Assembly: GCA_000181795.3 (NCBI GenBank)
Contig: CM012953.1
Coordinates: forward strand, 8,204,893-8,268,892
Direction: 5' to 3'
Origin: Trichinella spiralis
Lineage: Eukaryota > Nematoda > Enoplea > Trichinellida > Trichinellidae
DNA length: 64,000 nucleotides
The position numbers were made by a program, and so were the translations under genes. Each line of letters begins with the position of its first letter. Position 1 is the stretch's first letter. The notes under the pieces were generated by a model, which was not told where the DNA came from, did no database searches, and saw only the letters and a list, made by a program, of their open reading frames with translations. Below are positions 23,741 to 37,800 of this stretch, piece after piece.

Positions 23741-26700
23741 ATGCTCAATGATCTGCTAGATCGGGATGAGTAAGTGTTTTTATTCTTATTATTCATTTTT
23801 ATCATCTTTCATGTCTGATTTGAAAATTTGTTTACATCTCCTATTCAACTGATTAAAATTGAACTTGAAGCTCAAAAGAGAAATTAGCATGTATGATGTA
23901 TTTGTTCCAAAAAAACATTCATTGTTGGTTTGTGAAAAATTAACGAGAAAATTCAATCACACCACGACATTCCCACACAGTTTTACTTGTCCAGTTTTTG
24001 GGGGTTTTTGTATTTTTTATGCATTTTTCAACAGTTTCAAATTGTTCAACAATGACTGTACAGTGTAATTTTTTTTCTTGGTATGCTCATCGTCGGCCCA
24101 TATTTCAACTCGCGACACTTTTCTCCTCAGGAAATTGCTTCCATAAAATATTCCGACCTTGTTGTTTTCAAGATGTATTTTATTTTGTTTGTTTGGTTGT
24201 TTTTTTAATTTTTTCCATTTTACTACAAAAGAAAAGTAACGTAGGATGTGGTTGTTTTTTTCTGTTTAAGGTACTTTTTTTTGAAATTGTCAAGTATTGA
24301 AAACTTCTTCTAATGGAAATTGTAAAATTATTCGATGAAATAGGTATGTTTTTTTTTCGTTGATTGCTTTGCTTGCTTGCTCGTTCATTGATGACGAAAA
24401 ACCATTTCAACTTTAATAAAATAATGTTCACAATATATGTATACATACAATGCGTGGAATACATTTTCCCTTGACAGTGGAAAATAAAAAAAACCTTTTA
24501 TGCACAATTTCTTCAAGCTTCTACAACAAGGGCAGATTGTTTTTTTTTTTGTTGCTTTTACACCGCACAATTGGTTTATGATAGATATGTTTTGTGAAAT
24601 TGGAAAATGGGAAAAATACCCAGACAATAGGGTTACTGTAATTCTTTCTTCCATTTTTCATCAGTGCTCTAGTGAAAAATTTTCATCATCGATTTTAGAG
24701 ATTTTTTATTAAAGGGTACTTTTTCAAAAAGAAAAAACGATGGTAAACATTGAATTTTTTTTAAATAAAGTGTTTGTTTTTGTGATTAGAAAAAGAAAAA
24801 GCGTTTGCTCTTCAGACTGAATTACAGTTCACGTTACGATAGTGCTCCATGACATCTTATTTCATTGATAAGAACCGCTTAAGAATAAAAAATAAATAAA
24901 TAAATAATGAACGCTTTTAATTGACGTTTGCTATCGAATTTGATTATGAAGGGAATCAATTTCAAAGAGAAAATTTCAATTTTGATATATGATTAAAAGT
25001 GTTTTTTTTGTTTTCAATTTGCTTTTCAGGAAGTTTTGTATTATTATATTTATTTGGTTTAAAATTTGAGACATTTTTAAAGGAAGAAAAAAGTCTTTTC
25101 CATTGTAAATGCAGTATATGATTTTTTGTTGTTGATGTGGATAAAAGTTTCAAAGTTAAGTGTTATTTTATTTGAAAAGTGGAGAAGAAAGTATTGTACT
25201 TTTTTATGAATGAATGGGTGAATGAATCACACACACTCACAGGCTGTGAGAAGCAGTAGTATAATAATAATAATAATGGATGCTAGCCGAGGTGGTATTG
25301 TTGTTTCATTGTTATAGCAAGTTGCTTTACATGTTTCATTTAGTATAGAAAAGAATAGAAAAATCCTATTTTAAAACACTTTCTCTTTTCCCTTCTGCTC
25401 AGATGAACAGCAATTTTGATTTTGAATTATTGAAATAATTTAGACATCTTTTTACGATTCCCTTCGTCAAATAGGCAAATTGGAAAAAGAAGGCGGGATG
25501 GATGGAGAGGGGTGGGATATTTTGTCATTCTTTTTCCCTCTTTTCATTTGGATCACAAGTACACGCCTTTTTTGTTTGTATTGTTGTACAGTAGACGGAG
25601 GCAAATATTTTTTTTTCATCTCAAGCTCAACTTCTCATCAAGGGTCAGATCTTATTATTATCATTACTACTATTCCAATTCTGATATTGGAACAGCATTG
25701 TCGTCAGCTACTACTACTTGTGTACATTGGCTGACCGAACCGGAAAATCTCCATCACTGCTGTAGGCAAATATGCACAGCAAACGTGTCTCATTTAATTT
25801 TTAATCCTCTGCTCTCCTCTTGTTATTTTATTATTTCCAATTTCTCTTCAATAATCTTCACAAGCATGCTTATAGCAGAAGAAAAAATTCAACTTATTTT
25901 CAATATAAACTTTGCATTCATTTGTGATAATTTGCAGCAAAGTCAAAGGTGATTTCATCTTATCTTATCTTATTTAAATGTGCCTGTCATATAAGTCTAA
26001 AAAGATGTATATAGTAAGTTATTAATTATTGTGTTGATCAAATTTTGATAAATAATAATGATGAAATGTTGGTTGGTGATATATTATCATTATTGCATGA
26101 TGGTTGTGTGTGTGTGATGTCAAACTTTGTAGAATATATACAATCGTTCTAGTTGTACTGAAACAGTGAATGATGACAATAATGATGATGGTGATTGAAA
26201 TTTATATACGTATCAATATTAAATTAGATCATTATTACGTAAAATGCATGCATACATAATAATAAATGAATACCATACTGAACATTTGAATGTTCTTCAG
26301 TGTAGTTTTTCTAAATGTGAAAAATTTATTAAAGAGGAGGAAATTTTAAAAAAATATATATATTAATTTGATTTTTAGAAAATCTTATTTTTAAGAAATA
26401 TATTTTTAAAAAATTTTTTCATCCATAATTGTAAATCGATGAATAAGAAATTTGCTTTAAATCTTATAGTAAAATTGATCACAATTCTGTGTGTGTGTGT
26501 GTGTGGTGGTCATCATCGTTATCATCGATTGCCAAATTGTTTATAGAATATAGTTTGGATTTTTAATCGTCGTTACCTTGCTTCTCTATCCCAAGAGTGT
26601 ATAGTTGCTAATCAGCTGGTTTGAACGATCGGTCCGCTGCTTCTCTGTGTGCTTTGTGATCAAAGTAGTAGCTAATCAAAAATTTACGCTTTTCCTTCAA

Positions 26701-28819
26701 ACTTACCGTCCGCTTTTCACACCATCCATGCATATTATTATTATTATTTTATGCAAGCTCATTTATACATACTGTGTGTGTGTGTGTGCATATGCATGTA
26801 GAGATGTGTAAATCTGCTGCTTCACGTGTTGACGAAATTTCCTTCCTTCCATCTTTGTTGCTATTTTATTGATTTGCATGCATGCACACACCCCCAAAAG
26901 CGTCCTCTATTCCACTTTGCAACTGATTATTGCCCAACACTTTCTCCATTTGCTCAATCTAAATAAATGCACTGCCACTGCACTTTCTGCTTTCTTTGCT
27001 GCTGCTGCTGCTATTTGCTTGTCATACTTTGGTCGGTCAGCTGGTGATATTCACAATTTTTGTCAAACTTTGAAGCTATCTTTTTTTTTGAAAAATTTTA
27101 ATTCGAGACATGTTATCATATAAAAAGTTCACTACTGTTATCTCAGGTAAATTGATTTATTTACAATAATAATAGTTTTTTCTCAATTTCAATTATATAT
27201 ATATAAATTTGCATAATATTATAAAATAAATACGCAACATGTATGGCAGTATACATTTAAGTTTTATATTTACTTCCTTCAGATTTGTACAATTATTAAT
27301 CAAGTTTAAAGTGGATTTTTGATTATTGTTTGTTTGTTTGTTTGTTTGTTTGTAATAAGTGAATAAGTGAAAGAAAAAAATTAAAATAATATAAACTTAT
27401 ATTTGGTTTTGGTTCTGTTTGATTGGACTCCTGTGGCTTTGTGGTTGAGAACTTGACGAGCTGGCTCCGATCGATCGATTCAACCAACCACCACCAATTT
27501 CGATCGTGCTCCATTGCCATGACGGTTGTGTTCAGTCAACCGGCGTGGCGGTGGTCATTTTCTCTGTTGGACAATTTCCGCTCATAAAAATCCCATCAAC
27601 GTGTGCCAATAGCACTTTTTTTCCTATTTTTAGTAGCATGTCCGTTTTGGAAAATATGCATACTTTTTCTGAGGAAATTTTTGAAATTAATTCATTTCAG
27701 TTCAATTCTTTCTTCTTCGATTTCAGAGGGAGGATATATTTCATTTATTTAACAGAAAATGTCAAAAGAAAATAAAATTTGTAATAATAATTATTAATTA
27801 TCAAATATTAAATTGTGCATTAATATTGAAATTGATTGATTTCATCATGATGAGAGGTGACATTTGTTTTGTTTTTTTCGAATTCCTAAAAAAATAATGT
27901 AAAATTATATATTTTGACTGAGAGAAAATGAGAGGGGTAGTATTGTGTGTTCACGTTCGATTTGATTTTTCAAAAAACAAACTGTTTCATGTAATATAAT
28001 ATGGAAATTATTATTGGTGATTTTTGATTTGTTGTGCACGTTTTGACCTATTATAACGAAATCAAAGGATGTGAGAGAAATTTTGTGGACCTGTTTTTGG
28101 TGAAAGTGGTGTGTGTGTGTGTTGAGCGAGCGTTCCATGCGCATCAGTCACAGCAGGGGTTATCCTATTTTATTATATATATATATATATAGCAGTCTGT
28201 TTGATTTTTGAAAATGAAGCCAAATTTATGGACACCGGACGACGGAAATGCATTATTTGTCAAGGTTGCATATTTTTCAAGGTTTAATTAAATTGGTAGA
28301 AATTTCTTTTATTTTTCTATTTATTATTTATTTAAATTTAATGAAAATTTTTTTTCTCTCTTTTCTGAAAATCAATGTTGCAGTGATATATTTTAAATTA
28401 TGATGATTAATAATGACAGTTTAGTCTTATTGATTGATATCATTTGAAAGTATTTGGTGAATTTTAATTTAATCTTTTCAATTGTCTCACGTTTTCCACT
28501 TGAGATGGCATTATATATATAAATATATAATACCGTTGTTATTATTATTATTGTTATTTTTTGTTCATTGGTAATGATGTTCGATATTATGGATAAAGAA
28601 AAGGTTGGTTGTTTTTAGTTATTATCATGTGGTTGTAATTTTGAAATTATGCCAATAAATTCTTGGCTAATTGCTTTTTCTCAGAATCGATTATTATTAT
28701 GATTTTTTCTGTAATATTTGTTGTGTTAGTGAAGTTAGTTGTATAGTTGAATGTATGCTTTATGCTTTTACTATTGATCAGTGAAAATAGTCGGGCTTTG
28801 ATTAATCGCAAGTTTCGCT

Positions 28820-28867
<48 letters not shown>

Positions 28868-31800
28868 AAATGGATACTATTTATAAAATTGCTAACTGGC
28901 CAATCGACTCGATTGGATTCAGTTTGTGCACGACTTGTAAAATTGCATGCCAAACCGTTTTGTCTTACAAGCAGCTCTGGTATAACGGTGAGTGTGGTGC
29001 TTTGCGGGTGGTCGGTCGACCATCAACGGACAATTGTTACCCTTGGTCTGATGATCGTGCTTTGTGCAAAATGACTAATTTGAAAACGGTTGTGTTGTAA
29101 TTGGAGATGTGCCCATGTGTGATATTTTCAACGTAATCTGACCACACAACTCGGCTACGGTTTCTTTCCAACTTGTAATCAATTGATTCATTTTTCTTTT
29201 CTGAATATAATAATAATAATAATATTTCAGTAAAATTTTAACCACAGCTCTCCATTTTCATAGTATTATTTGCATAGTTGGTTGGAATTTTGCATCTGCC
29301 TAAGCTAATATTACATCTGTTTTTGCTTGTTGAAATTGAATGCAAAAATAAATAGTAGCATTTTTACGTCAACGTTCGCGTCATAATTTCAAATGGTAAT
29401 TTTCATTCGAAAGTAATACCGTTTGTTATTTCACATTTGACTTTTTATTGCTTATTGTTAAAACTGACTGAAAATGGGTGTAGGTAAGTCGTTTATTTTT
29501 TTTCTGTACTGATTAATTTCTAATTTTGAAAATTCAATCTGTCGTTCGAAATTCTAAATAGAGAATGTGTAGATAATAATAATATTTTAAATTGCAATCG
29601 ATAAATAAAGAAATTCGAGAGAATAATTAGATAAATTGTAAAGAAAAAAGTTATTGTTCAAATTTAAATTGATTTCAAAGTGTTCACATTTGAAAATATA
29701 TAGATAAGAGATGATGATTGGCCCATTGGGATGACGCATGGTAGTAGTCGTATGTATGTATGTGTGTGTATGTAATTGAAATTAAAGAAATTTATTATTT
29801 TTTTTCTTGATTGTTGTGATTTAAAAAGAACAAATATTTTAATCGAATTTTTTTTCATAAATTTTAATAAATAATGATAGATGTCGTTCGTATTTGATTG
29901 AAATTTTTCACCGGCTGAAATGTTACCAGACAAAGGGGAGAACCAGTTCGAATAGTTAGGAATTCTATGGGGTAAGATGTGCGTGCTGATTGTCATTAAT
30001 CGGACAGAATCGTTTTGAAATTGTCGAGAGAATATCTTTATATGTATATATATGCGGACATGTACTTTGCTACTTGATTTGAAACTTTGTATGAGAAAAG
30101 CTATTTTGGTGTTTTGATGAAAAATTTTGCTCGTAAAATAGTTGTTTGGTGTCTATTTTTGTGCGTTTGATCGATCGAATTTTGCCTAGCGTGGCTTATT
30201 CAAGAAAATGACCAAATTTATTATTCAGAAGCGTCGTATTTACGTACCACTTGATCCATTCAACTATGGATATTTAAAAATAAATTATATTTTACGTACA
30301 ATATATTTATACATGAAAATAGTAGTGTCACAAATGGTGGTAGAATATTGTGAAAAAAAAGATACGCGTCGTCATTCATCATCAGCTGAGGAATAAAAAA
30401 GCATTCTTGATAAAATGATCAGAAAATTTATTTTCTTTTTTTTCATATATATTGTGTAAGGCTTGAATAATTGTTATAACAATGGAAGTGTCGATTAAGA
30501 GTAGGCTCTTGAAAAATTCACTGCTGAGGAATTGCTGCTGTTCAGTGCGTTTTCTTTGTTTGCGTCATTGTTTTCTCTATAATATATTCATTTGATTGTT
30601 CTTTTTTGTTTTCAACAAGAGTGCAGGTGTTTCATGCGTGCATGTTGTGTATATGTAAATATATACGGCATGTGATTGTGACCAAATGGATAATTTTCTT
30701 CTGTTCTGTATAATAATAATAATAATTTTATTGTAATATATTAATGTTGGTTGTATCTTTTTTTCCATCGACTATGAGCAAACAAACAACGTTTTGTCGT
30801 CATCTCCCCGGCGACATTACGTGATCAATTTCACACTAGTCAACTTGGAATTCAATGGGCATTTTTGGTCAATTCTGTGTATGTGTATGTGTGGCCATTG
30901 GAATCGGTTGATCTTTCTTCATACTTGACTGACCGGCCGGGAAATCAATGCTTTCACTCGATTGCGCTTCACCATTTTCCCCCAGCGTCGACCGACTCTT
31001 GCCGTTTGCTCCAACGCGCCCCCTCCCCATCTCTTATTCTCACTCTCACTCCATTTTCTTCTTCCCCCTCTTCTTCTACTCTTTGCTTTTCGTTCATTCT
31101 TCATCATCAGCGTCAGCATTAGCATCTCTTACTCTGCCTCTTATTCTCATTCTCTCTTTCTCGCTTGCTTGCGTTGCTTTTTTCTTTTTTATCAAAGCAA
31201 GCTTTTCTATTTACTCTAAACCAGCATTGTGAAAATTGAAACTTGTCTTCTTTCTAAATTATAAAAAAAATTTTAAAGTTTTTTTTTAAACTAAATAATA
31301 TAATATATATATATATGTGTTGTATATGTTTTATGAATATATTTCAATTTCAGATCTACATCCTCAGAAGAGGAAGATCAGCTTGAAAACGACGAGCTGG
31401 ATTCGGACGCTGAAGCGGAATTTTTGCTCGATCCCAGCCTGCAACTGGGCGAGTGGTTAAACCAGCTTCAAGTTCTCAGTCAAGTAAACTTATTACTTTT
31501 ATTATTATTATTACTGTTTATTGGAAAACTTTTCATTTATTTATACATTTACAACAAGTAACAAAAATAGCATATACTTTTTTTTGAATATTTTCTGAAA
31601 AATTTTTCGCTTGGGCTATTATATATATATATATTGCTCGAAATCGATGCGCGCTTCTTCGCTTCGGCTACATGAAAAGCGATACACATTTTTAATTGCC
31701 TATTAAAGTGATACTTTTAGCTTGAAAGAAATTATTGAACATCCGCTGTTGTTGTTTAATTTGAAATTTCTTATTCATCATCATCATCATCATCATCATC

Positions 31801-34800
31801 GTTTATTGCATGAAATTTTTTTTATTCTTTGTCATTCTATAAAAAGAAGTTTTGTTGGGCTGGGTTTATCATTTTTAGAAAAACTTAATTTTATCACAGC
31901 GATCTGGTTATTAAGCAAGCATAATTTTTGCCAACTATAACTAACTAGCTCCAGTTATCCAGCTGGGTTGGTTGACTTGACTAGCTTTATAACTGGCTAG
32001 CCAGCCAGCCAGCCAGCTGCTCTTGCGATGATAAGTTTGCTATTCATCCAGAGAAGAAGGATAAATAAAAGCAGGCATAAAAAGATAATTGAGTTGGTTT
32101 GTGTTAATGTTCAAAAAATTGCAATTTGTCAATTATAGCTAGTAGCTTGCATTTTATTTTCCATCCATATATATGTGTATTAGCATCAGTCGCAATTCAA
32201 GTTTGTGTGTGTTTGTTTTGCATTTTCTTTATTTGCACAGAAAATTTTCGCTTTCTTGTTACAGTTTGTCGAAAATATTATTTGCACTTAACAGTGCGAG
32301 TGCAGTTTAAAATTTTGAACAACTCTTATCGCATGATTCATCTTATATATATGTTAAATTATAAGTTTAAATTTCATCCAATCGAAATGAAGATGATGAT
32401 GATGATGCAAAAAATTGTCGGCTAACAAAAGCAAGCTAATGTTGTTTGTTCGTATAGACGCAGCAGCTGTATTTGTTTGGTTTTCTCTCTTTTTGTTGCT
32501 TAGCTTTTTTCAGAGGGTAAACAATGCAAAATGTTCGGCACGATTTTTTTAAAATTCTCTTCTTTTTTCAGCTCTTCTAAGCAGCTATACAACGAAGCAT
32601 TTTTTTCCCCTTTTTTCTTTGAATGAATAATTTTTGTTTAATTAAAATAACAATTTTTTTTGAGCACAAATAACTTATTCGGTAACATCAAAGTAGAATT
32701 GTTTCTCTTCTTTTCTACAGCACAACGTTCGCATTGTTATCGAAGAGACGAAGTTTAAATTTTTTTTTTTATTGCATAATTAATTTTGTAAAAATTATTC
32801 AAGCAACAGTGAATGGGAGAATGGTAGTTTAACATTTGAAGTCTTGCTATCTATTGTCTTATTTGTAAAAGGGAAAATAGCAAGAAGCGGTATACGGTCT
32901 TGGTGAAATTTGTTTTCTAATATCTATATTTTTTCTTGATTTTCATTCTGATGATTCTTTTGATGTTAATTAAAAATTTTTTTTTAAAGTTCTTTTATTC
33001 TTTTCCAATAAATTAATGGAATTGGGTGATATTTTATTAAATGTTGGTGCTGATTGCAATCTTGGAATACTGTTCAATTTTTATCGTATTATATGATTAA
33101 TTTTGTAAAATACTTGCATGCGCTGATTGATGCTTTTAGCAATTTTAATATTAAAATAGCAACTGGTAAATGTTAAGGAAACAGTTGTGTTTGGTGTTCT
33201 TTTGGTCGATTGCACGAAGCAGGTAATTGCGCTGGCTCCATCATCATCAGACCGACGCTATTTTATATAATTATAATAAGGTTTTGAAAGAGGAGGAGAT
33301 TCGCTTTTAGCTTTCTCTTTCTACGCCCACTCTTCTGGTTTGTATGAATAATTTCAAGTTTTTCGTAAACATGATTTAACGATCAATTTCGTGGTTTTCC
33401 GCTTCTTCTTCACTTACGTAAATCATTTTCACATTTACTCGCTTTTCGTGCTTGCTTGTTTAATAATTGTCAAAATAACATTGGAGAAAGTGGTTTTCAA
33501 ATGAATCGCACAACGTTCGATTATTATCAGCCACAACAGCACCAACAACCAACTAGCCAACCACCAACTGCGCATATAGTCTCTCTGATCCTTGCTATTT
33601 CACGTGTTCTTGACCTAAAATTGTGGTTCATCTTGAACGTTGAACAGCAGCCGACAAGCATTGTTTTCAATTTTGCATAAAAAGCCGAGCCATTTGGTTG
33701 GTTGGTGTTGTTCGTTTCATGTGTGTGTGTGTGTGTGCTGCTTACGCGTTATATTTATTCTGTATACTTGGGTTGCTGCATGATTTTACTTCTGCTGTGT
33801 GTTATACGATTTTCTTTCGTTGTGCTTGTTGTTGTTCTTCATCATAAACTGACTAATTTTGCACATTTTTCATCTTTCATCTACTGACCTTGTGCTTTGC
33901 TCGTCCCATCATCTCGTCTGTTTGACCATTACTTTTACTGATGTATGTATAAGCCTGCTTGGTATCGTTGGTTTCTTTTCTTATATTCATTAATCCCACA
34001 AGCTGATCTGTGAATGAATGTTTCGAGCGTTGTGTCGTGTATATACGCATGTATATGTATGCAGGCATGCATGCATATGCTTGTGCATGTGTTGTGTACG
34101 TTTTCTCTTATTTCGTTTTTTTGCTGCCCATTTGTGTTTGAACGCCACACGTTGTCGCCAGACGGCAACGGCTCTGTCCGTCTGACCGGGACGGAACAGC
34201 TGCTGAGTAAAGTTGCGTGTGCGCGCCCCGTTTGCCCTGTCTGATGACTGACCACCCTTAGTGTGGGTAAAAATTCTGGGGTCAGCTACAACAATGACCG
34301 ACCCCCTGTTGGCGACCATTCATTGCCCAAAACCGACGCTGCTGAGCGAAATCTTACTCTGTCTCTGCTGTGACACACCCGCGCATCCGAAATCTACCAT
34401 GTGTCTTCAACTCAACAGCGGCAAACTTATTTTTCAGTGGGTTTTTTCTGTTTAAAAATATATGTATATTTTCTTTATTCTGATTTTACATGTACTTTAC
34501 TTCTCTTTTTTTTGCTGTGAAAATCACAGTAATTCTGCTTGTGTTAGCCAAGTCGATGTGATTAAGTTTAGCTAAATTTTTTTGCTTGTGTTTATTTTTT
34601 CCAATTTTATTTATAATTTACTCGATTTTTTGTTAGTCTTCATACTTTTTATGAGGCGTATTGATGTAATATTCTTCTTTCATTAATTTCACTACAGTAT
34701 GACAATGTTGATAAAAACATTCAAGTTAAGTTATTGCGTATGCTGCATGAGTATTATTAGGATGTTCGAAATGTTTTACCCTTCTCTCCTCTCTGCCTCT

Positions 34801-37800
34801 GCCTCTGCCTCTCCCTCTCTTTTTTAAGCTCATATTTTATTTTTAATATTAAAAAATATTTTCTGATAATTTCAACATCTCTGTGAAAATGGGGAATTCA
34901 TTTATATTGCATTGGTTTGCTAGCAATGAATTGTTGTTGGACTGTTTGATTCCATTTCCCGATCACTTTCATACACTGCAATCAATATTCCTTCGCTTAT
35001 GATAAATAAATAGACAGTGTGGAAAATCTTATTGATTTTTTTTCATCACGTTCAAGACGACAAGACGAGACACTTTTTGCGTGATCTATAAAATGCTCTT
35101 GATTTATAATTGCAGTTAGTTCATTATAATTGCCATTGCTGTTATTATTGCATCCAATTTATTTATTACACATATAGTAGGCAAGGTTCTTATTTCTGTG
35201 ACTCATTTACAGATATCGTTTATTCTGTTGTTTTTTGTCCATTTATGAGAGAGAAAGTTCAGCTAGTGGAATATAATAGTATTTTTTTGATGTATTTGCT
35301 TCCGTTGTCCAAATTTTTGTAAGAGAATAATTTTGTATTTTATTTTTGACATTTTGAAGTTTTTCTTTCAAATTTGACATCTTGTCAAAATCAGTTTTTA
35401 CAAAACGATTCATATGACAAAGGAAGTTTATCATTTCAATTCAACCATGCTTTTCTGTGCGTGTCGTTTTGATTATTGCGCGCATAAGTTGAGAAGAAGA
35501 AGAAGAAGAAGATTTGGAATATTTTCAACATCGGGCTGCACACATCTGGGCTTCTTGTTCACTATTATTATTATTATTATTATTATTATGATTATTATTA
35601 CTGAATGCTTTTCAGAATCACTTGTCAGCGGTACGGTTTTTATCTATATCTGAGCTTTTTTCATTTTCTTTGACTTTTAATAAAAATGATCATCAGTGTA
35701 GCCTGTGCATCAATGGGCGTCAATGAAGTAGAAGGAAGGAAGGATAAATGAAGGAAAAGCTGTCCGGTTGCTGAAACGCGCCGCTGGTCAGCCGCTTATT
35801 TAGCGTCATTGAACCGTTAATGCTGTTAGTCAACGCTGGATTAGATTATTATTCATTAAGTGATGAAACGGTTCACTTCCGTATGGCAAACGTCGTCTGT
35901 ACGATCATTTTGTCTTTCCTTCCTTCCTTCCTTCCTTTTTGATGTTCTTCTTTTTTGTAGTGGATGTTTTTTTTCTTTTTTTTCATTTGTTTGTTTTATT
36001 CAGCTTTTTAAATGCTAATATTCGTCTGCTTCTTTATGCTGCTGCTTTTCATAAGCTAATCGCATCATTTTTTATAATCATCATTTACTACTATTATTGT
36101 ATGAACAGTTCGATGAAATGGTATGTAGGCGTTTTGAATGGATTTTTTTTTCTACTTATGATGGATAAATTCACTGTGTTTTTCTTTTGATAATTCATTT
36201 TTACTAATGAAATAACGATTAATTAATTGGCAGTTGACATGGCAATCGAGGCAAATTTTCTGCTCGTTTTTCTGAATAAAATTAAAAGGAGGGGGGGTTG
36301 GTGAAAATTGCTTTTTTTAATCGTAGCAGAATCATTACTCATTTATCATTATTTTAACAGTCTAAGATAATTTTTATTATGTAATATGTTGTGACTTTTG
36401 ATGAAATTTTATTTTTCAAATTAACGCACCTGCGTGATTTTTTTTTGTAGAAATTTTTTGGCATTTCTTTGATTCTGTTGGTGTTATGCAACTTGTTGGC
36501 CACGATGATGTTTCTTATATATATATTTTTTTGTTTTGCTTTTGCAAAAATAGCAAAAGTGTAAAATTGCAACTTATCTTAGTGTACACAAATTTTTGCA
36601 TCAGTTTTTATTTGTTATCTTTATGTTTATGAAACAAAATTATACGAGCAAAAGATGCAGATAAATTTCAATTTTTAGCTAGATGTGTGAGCATCTCTTT
36701 TTAATATTCGTTTAATATTTATAAATTTGCGTGATAAAGTTCAAATTTCTGAAAAATTGCTATTTTTCTAGATTATTTTGGGGTGGATTAAGAAGATTTT
36801 CGATTGTGTGTGCATTTTGTGGGGGTTGTTCAGGGTAATTGGATCGACCTCTATGGTCGTGCGACCGAATTGTCTGTCAGCCTGGGCAATTAGAGGTCCG
36901 GGCCGATTTTGGGGGAAAACATTTGTCCAGGTCAAGCTGCTTTAGGCATGATCGGGCAGGGTTTATTGTGTAGCTTGTGGTCGATTGGCTCGGTTGAAGC
37001 GACTGTTAACAGTCGACGTTAGAGAAGAAGGGGTTAGTGAAAATCGAACCTGCGAATCTCATATGCTTTACATGCGCACGCTGCACGCAAGCAAGCAGGC
37101 TTTTCTTTATCTTTAATGTATGGCATTGGATTTAGAAGTGGCCCTGCTTTTCAATTTGCTTAATGGAAAACTCTTGCAGAGGCTGTCTCCTAGTTGTTAC
37201 GGCTGCTGCGGTTGTTGTTGTTGTTGTTGTTGTTGTTTTATCTTTGGCAAAAGGTTTTTCCTTTTGCACCACGGGTTGGCAATTTACTAGCAACCTGACA
37301 TCCTGCCAGTTATTTTCATGCAGTTGTTCTTGGGGAAATTATGCATCTGCTGGCCGATATATCTGCATATATAAATAGAACAAATGATAATGTGGTGTGA
37401 AAGCTTAATTTACTAGAAATATCAGCACGGGGTCAGCGGATCACATTGCTCTGAAAGCGGTTCACGTTTATTTACGTCATTTAAAAATGCTTCATTGAAA
37501 TTAATTTTATTGTAAGAAAGGATCCATTGGTATATTGTATCTGTTGGTATATTTCGGTGAAATATTGATTATATTTCAATATTAGTTAAAACATCTTTGT
37601 ACGATAAATGTTATTTTCTACGTACATAGCAGCTGTCTAATCTGTATAATCTATATATGTATTGAAAGAAAATTCCAAAATGCAATCAATATATACTCCA
37701 TTTTTAGCATGCTGATCATCGGATCATTTATCTCAATTTGGTTTAATTAATCATTTCTGTACATTATATTTTACAATTGACTTTATTGGAACAAAATTTA

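Larger units (their letters stand above)
23770..31353 (+). other. mig-10 intron 1
   Basis: A 7.6-kb AT-rich intron rich in simple repeats ((TTTG)n, (TA)n, (GT)n, (ATT)n). G+C-richer patches at about 26580-26700, 27420-27600, 28880-29100 and 30780-31030 have no recognisable protein. A 68-bp ATG frame at 28214-28281 ends in a GT donor with the phase needed to join exon 2, so it could be an alternative first exon. No nested gene is supported on either strand. Confidence 0.55.

Noticed and set aside
28822-28863. (TA)n and other short repeats as a CRISPR-like or centromeric array
   Set aside because: Simple microsatellites without spacers; the genome is eukaryotic.
28870-29100. 76-residue frame in mig-10 intron 1
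   Set aside because: Its composition is protein-like, but no donor in the needed phase and no resemblance; it starts beside a (TA)n tract.
29472-29490. ATG GGT GTA G before a strong GTAAGT as alternative mig-10 first exon
   Set aside because: Ends in phase 1, which does not fit exon 2 (phase 2) or exon 3 (phase 0).
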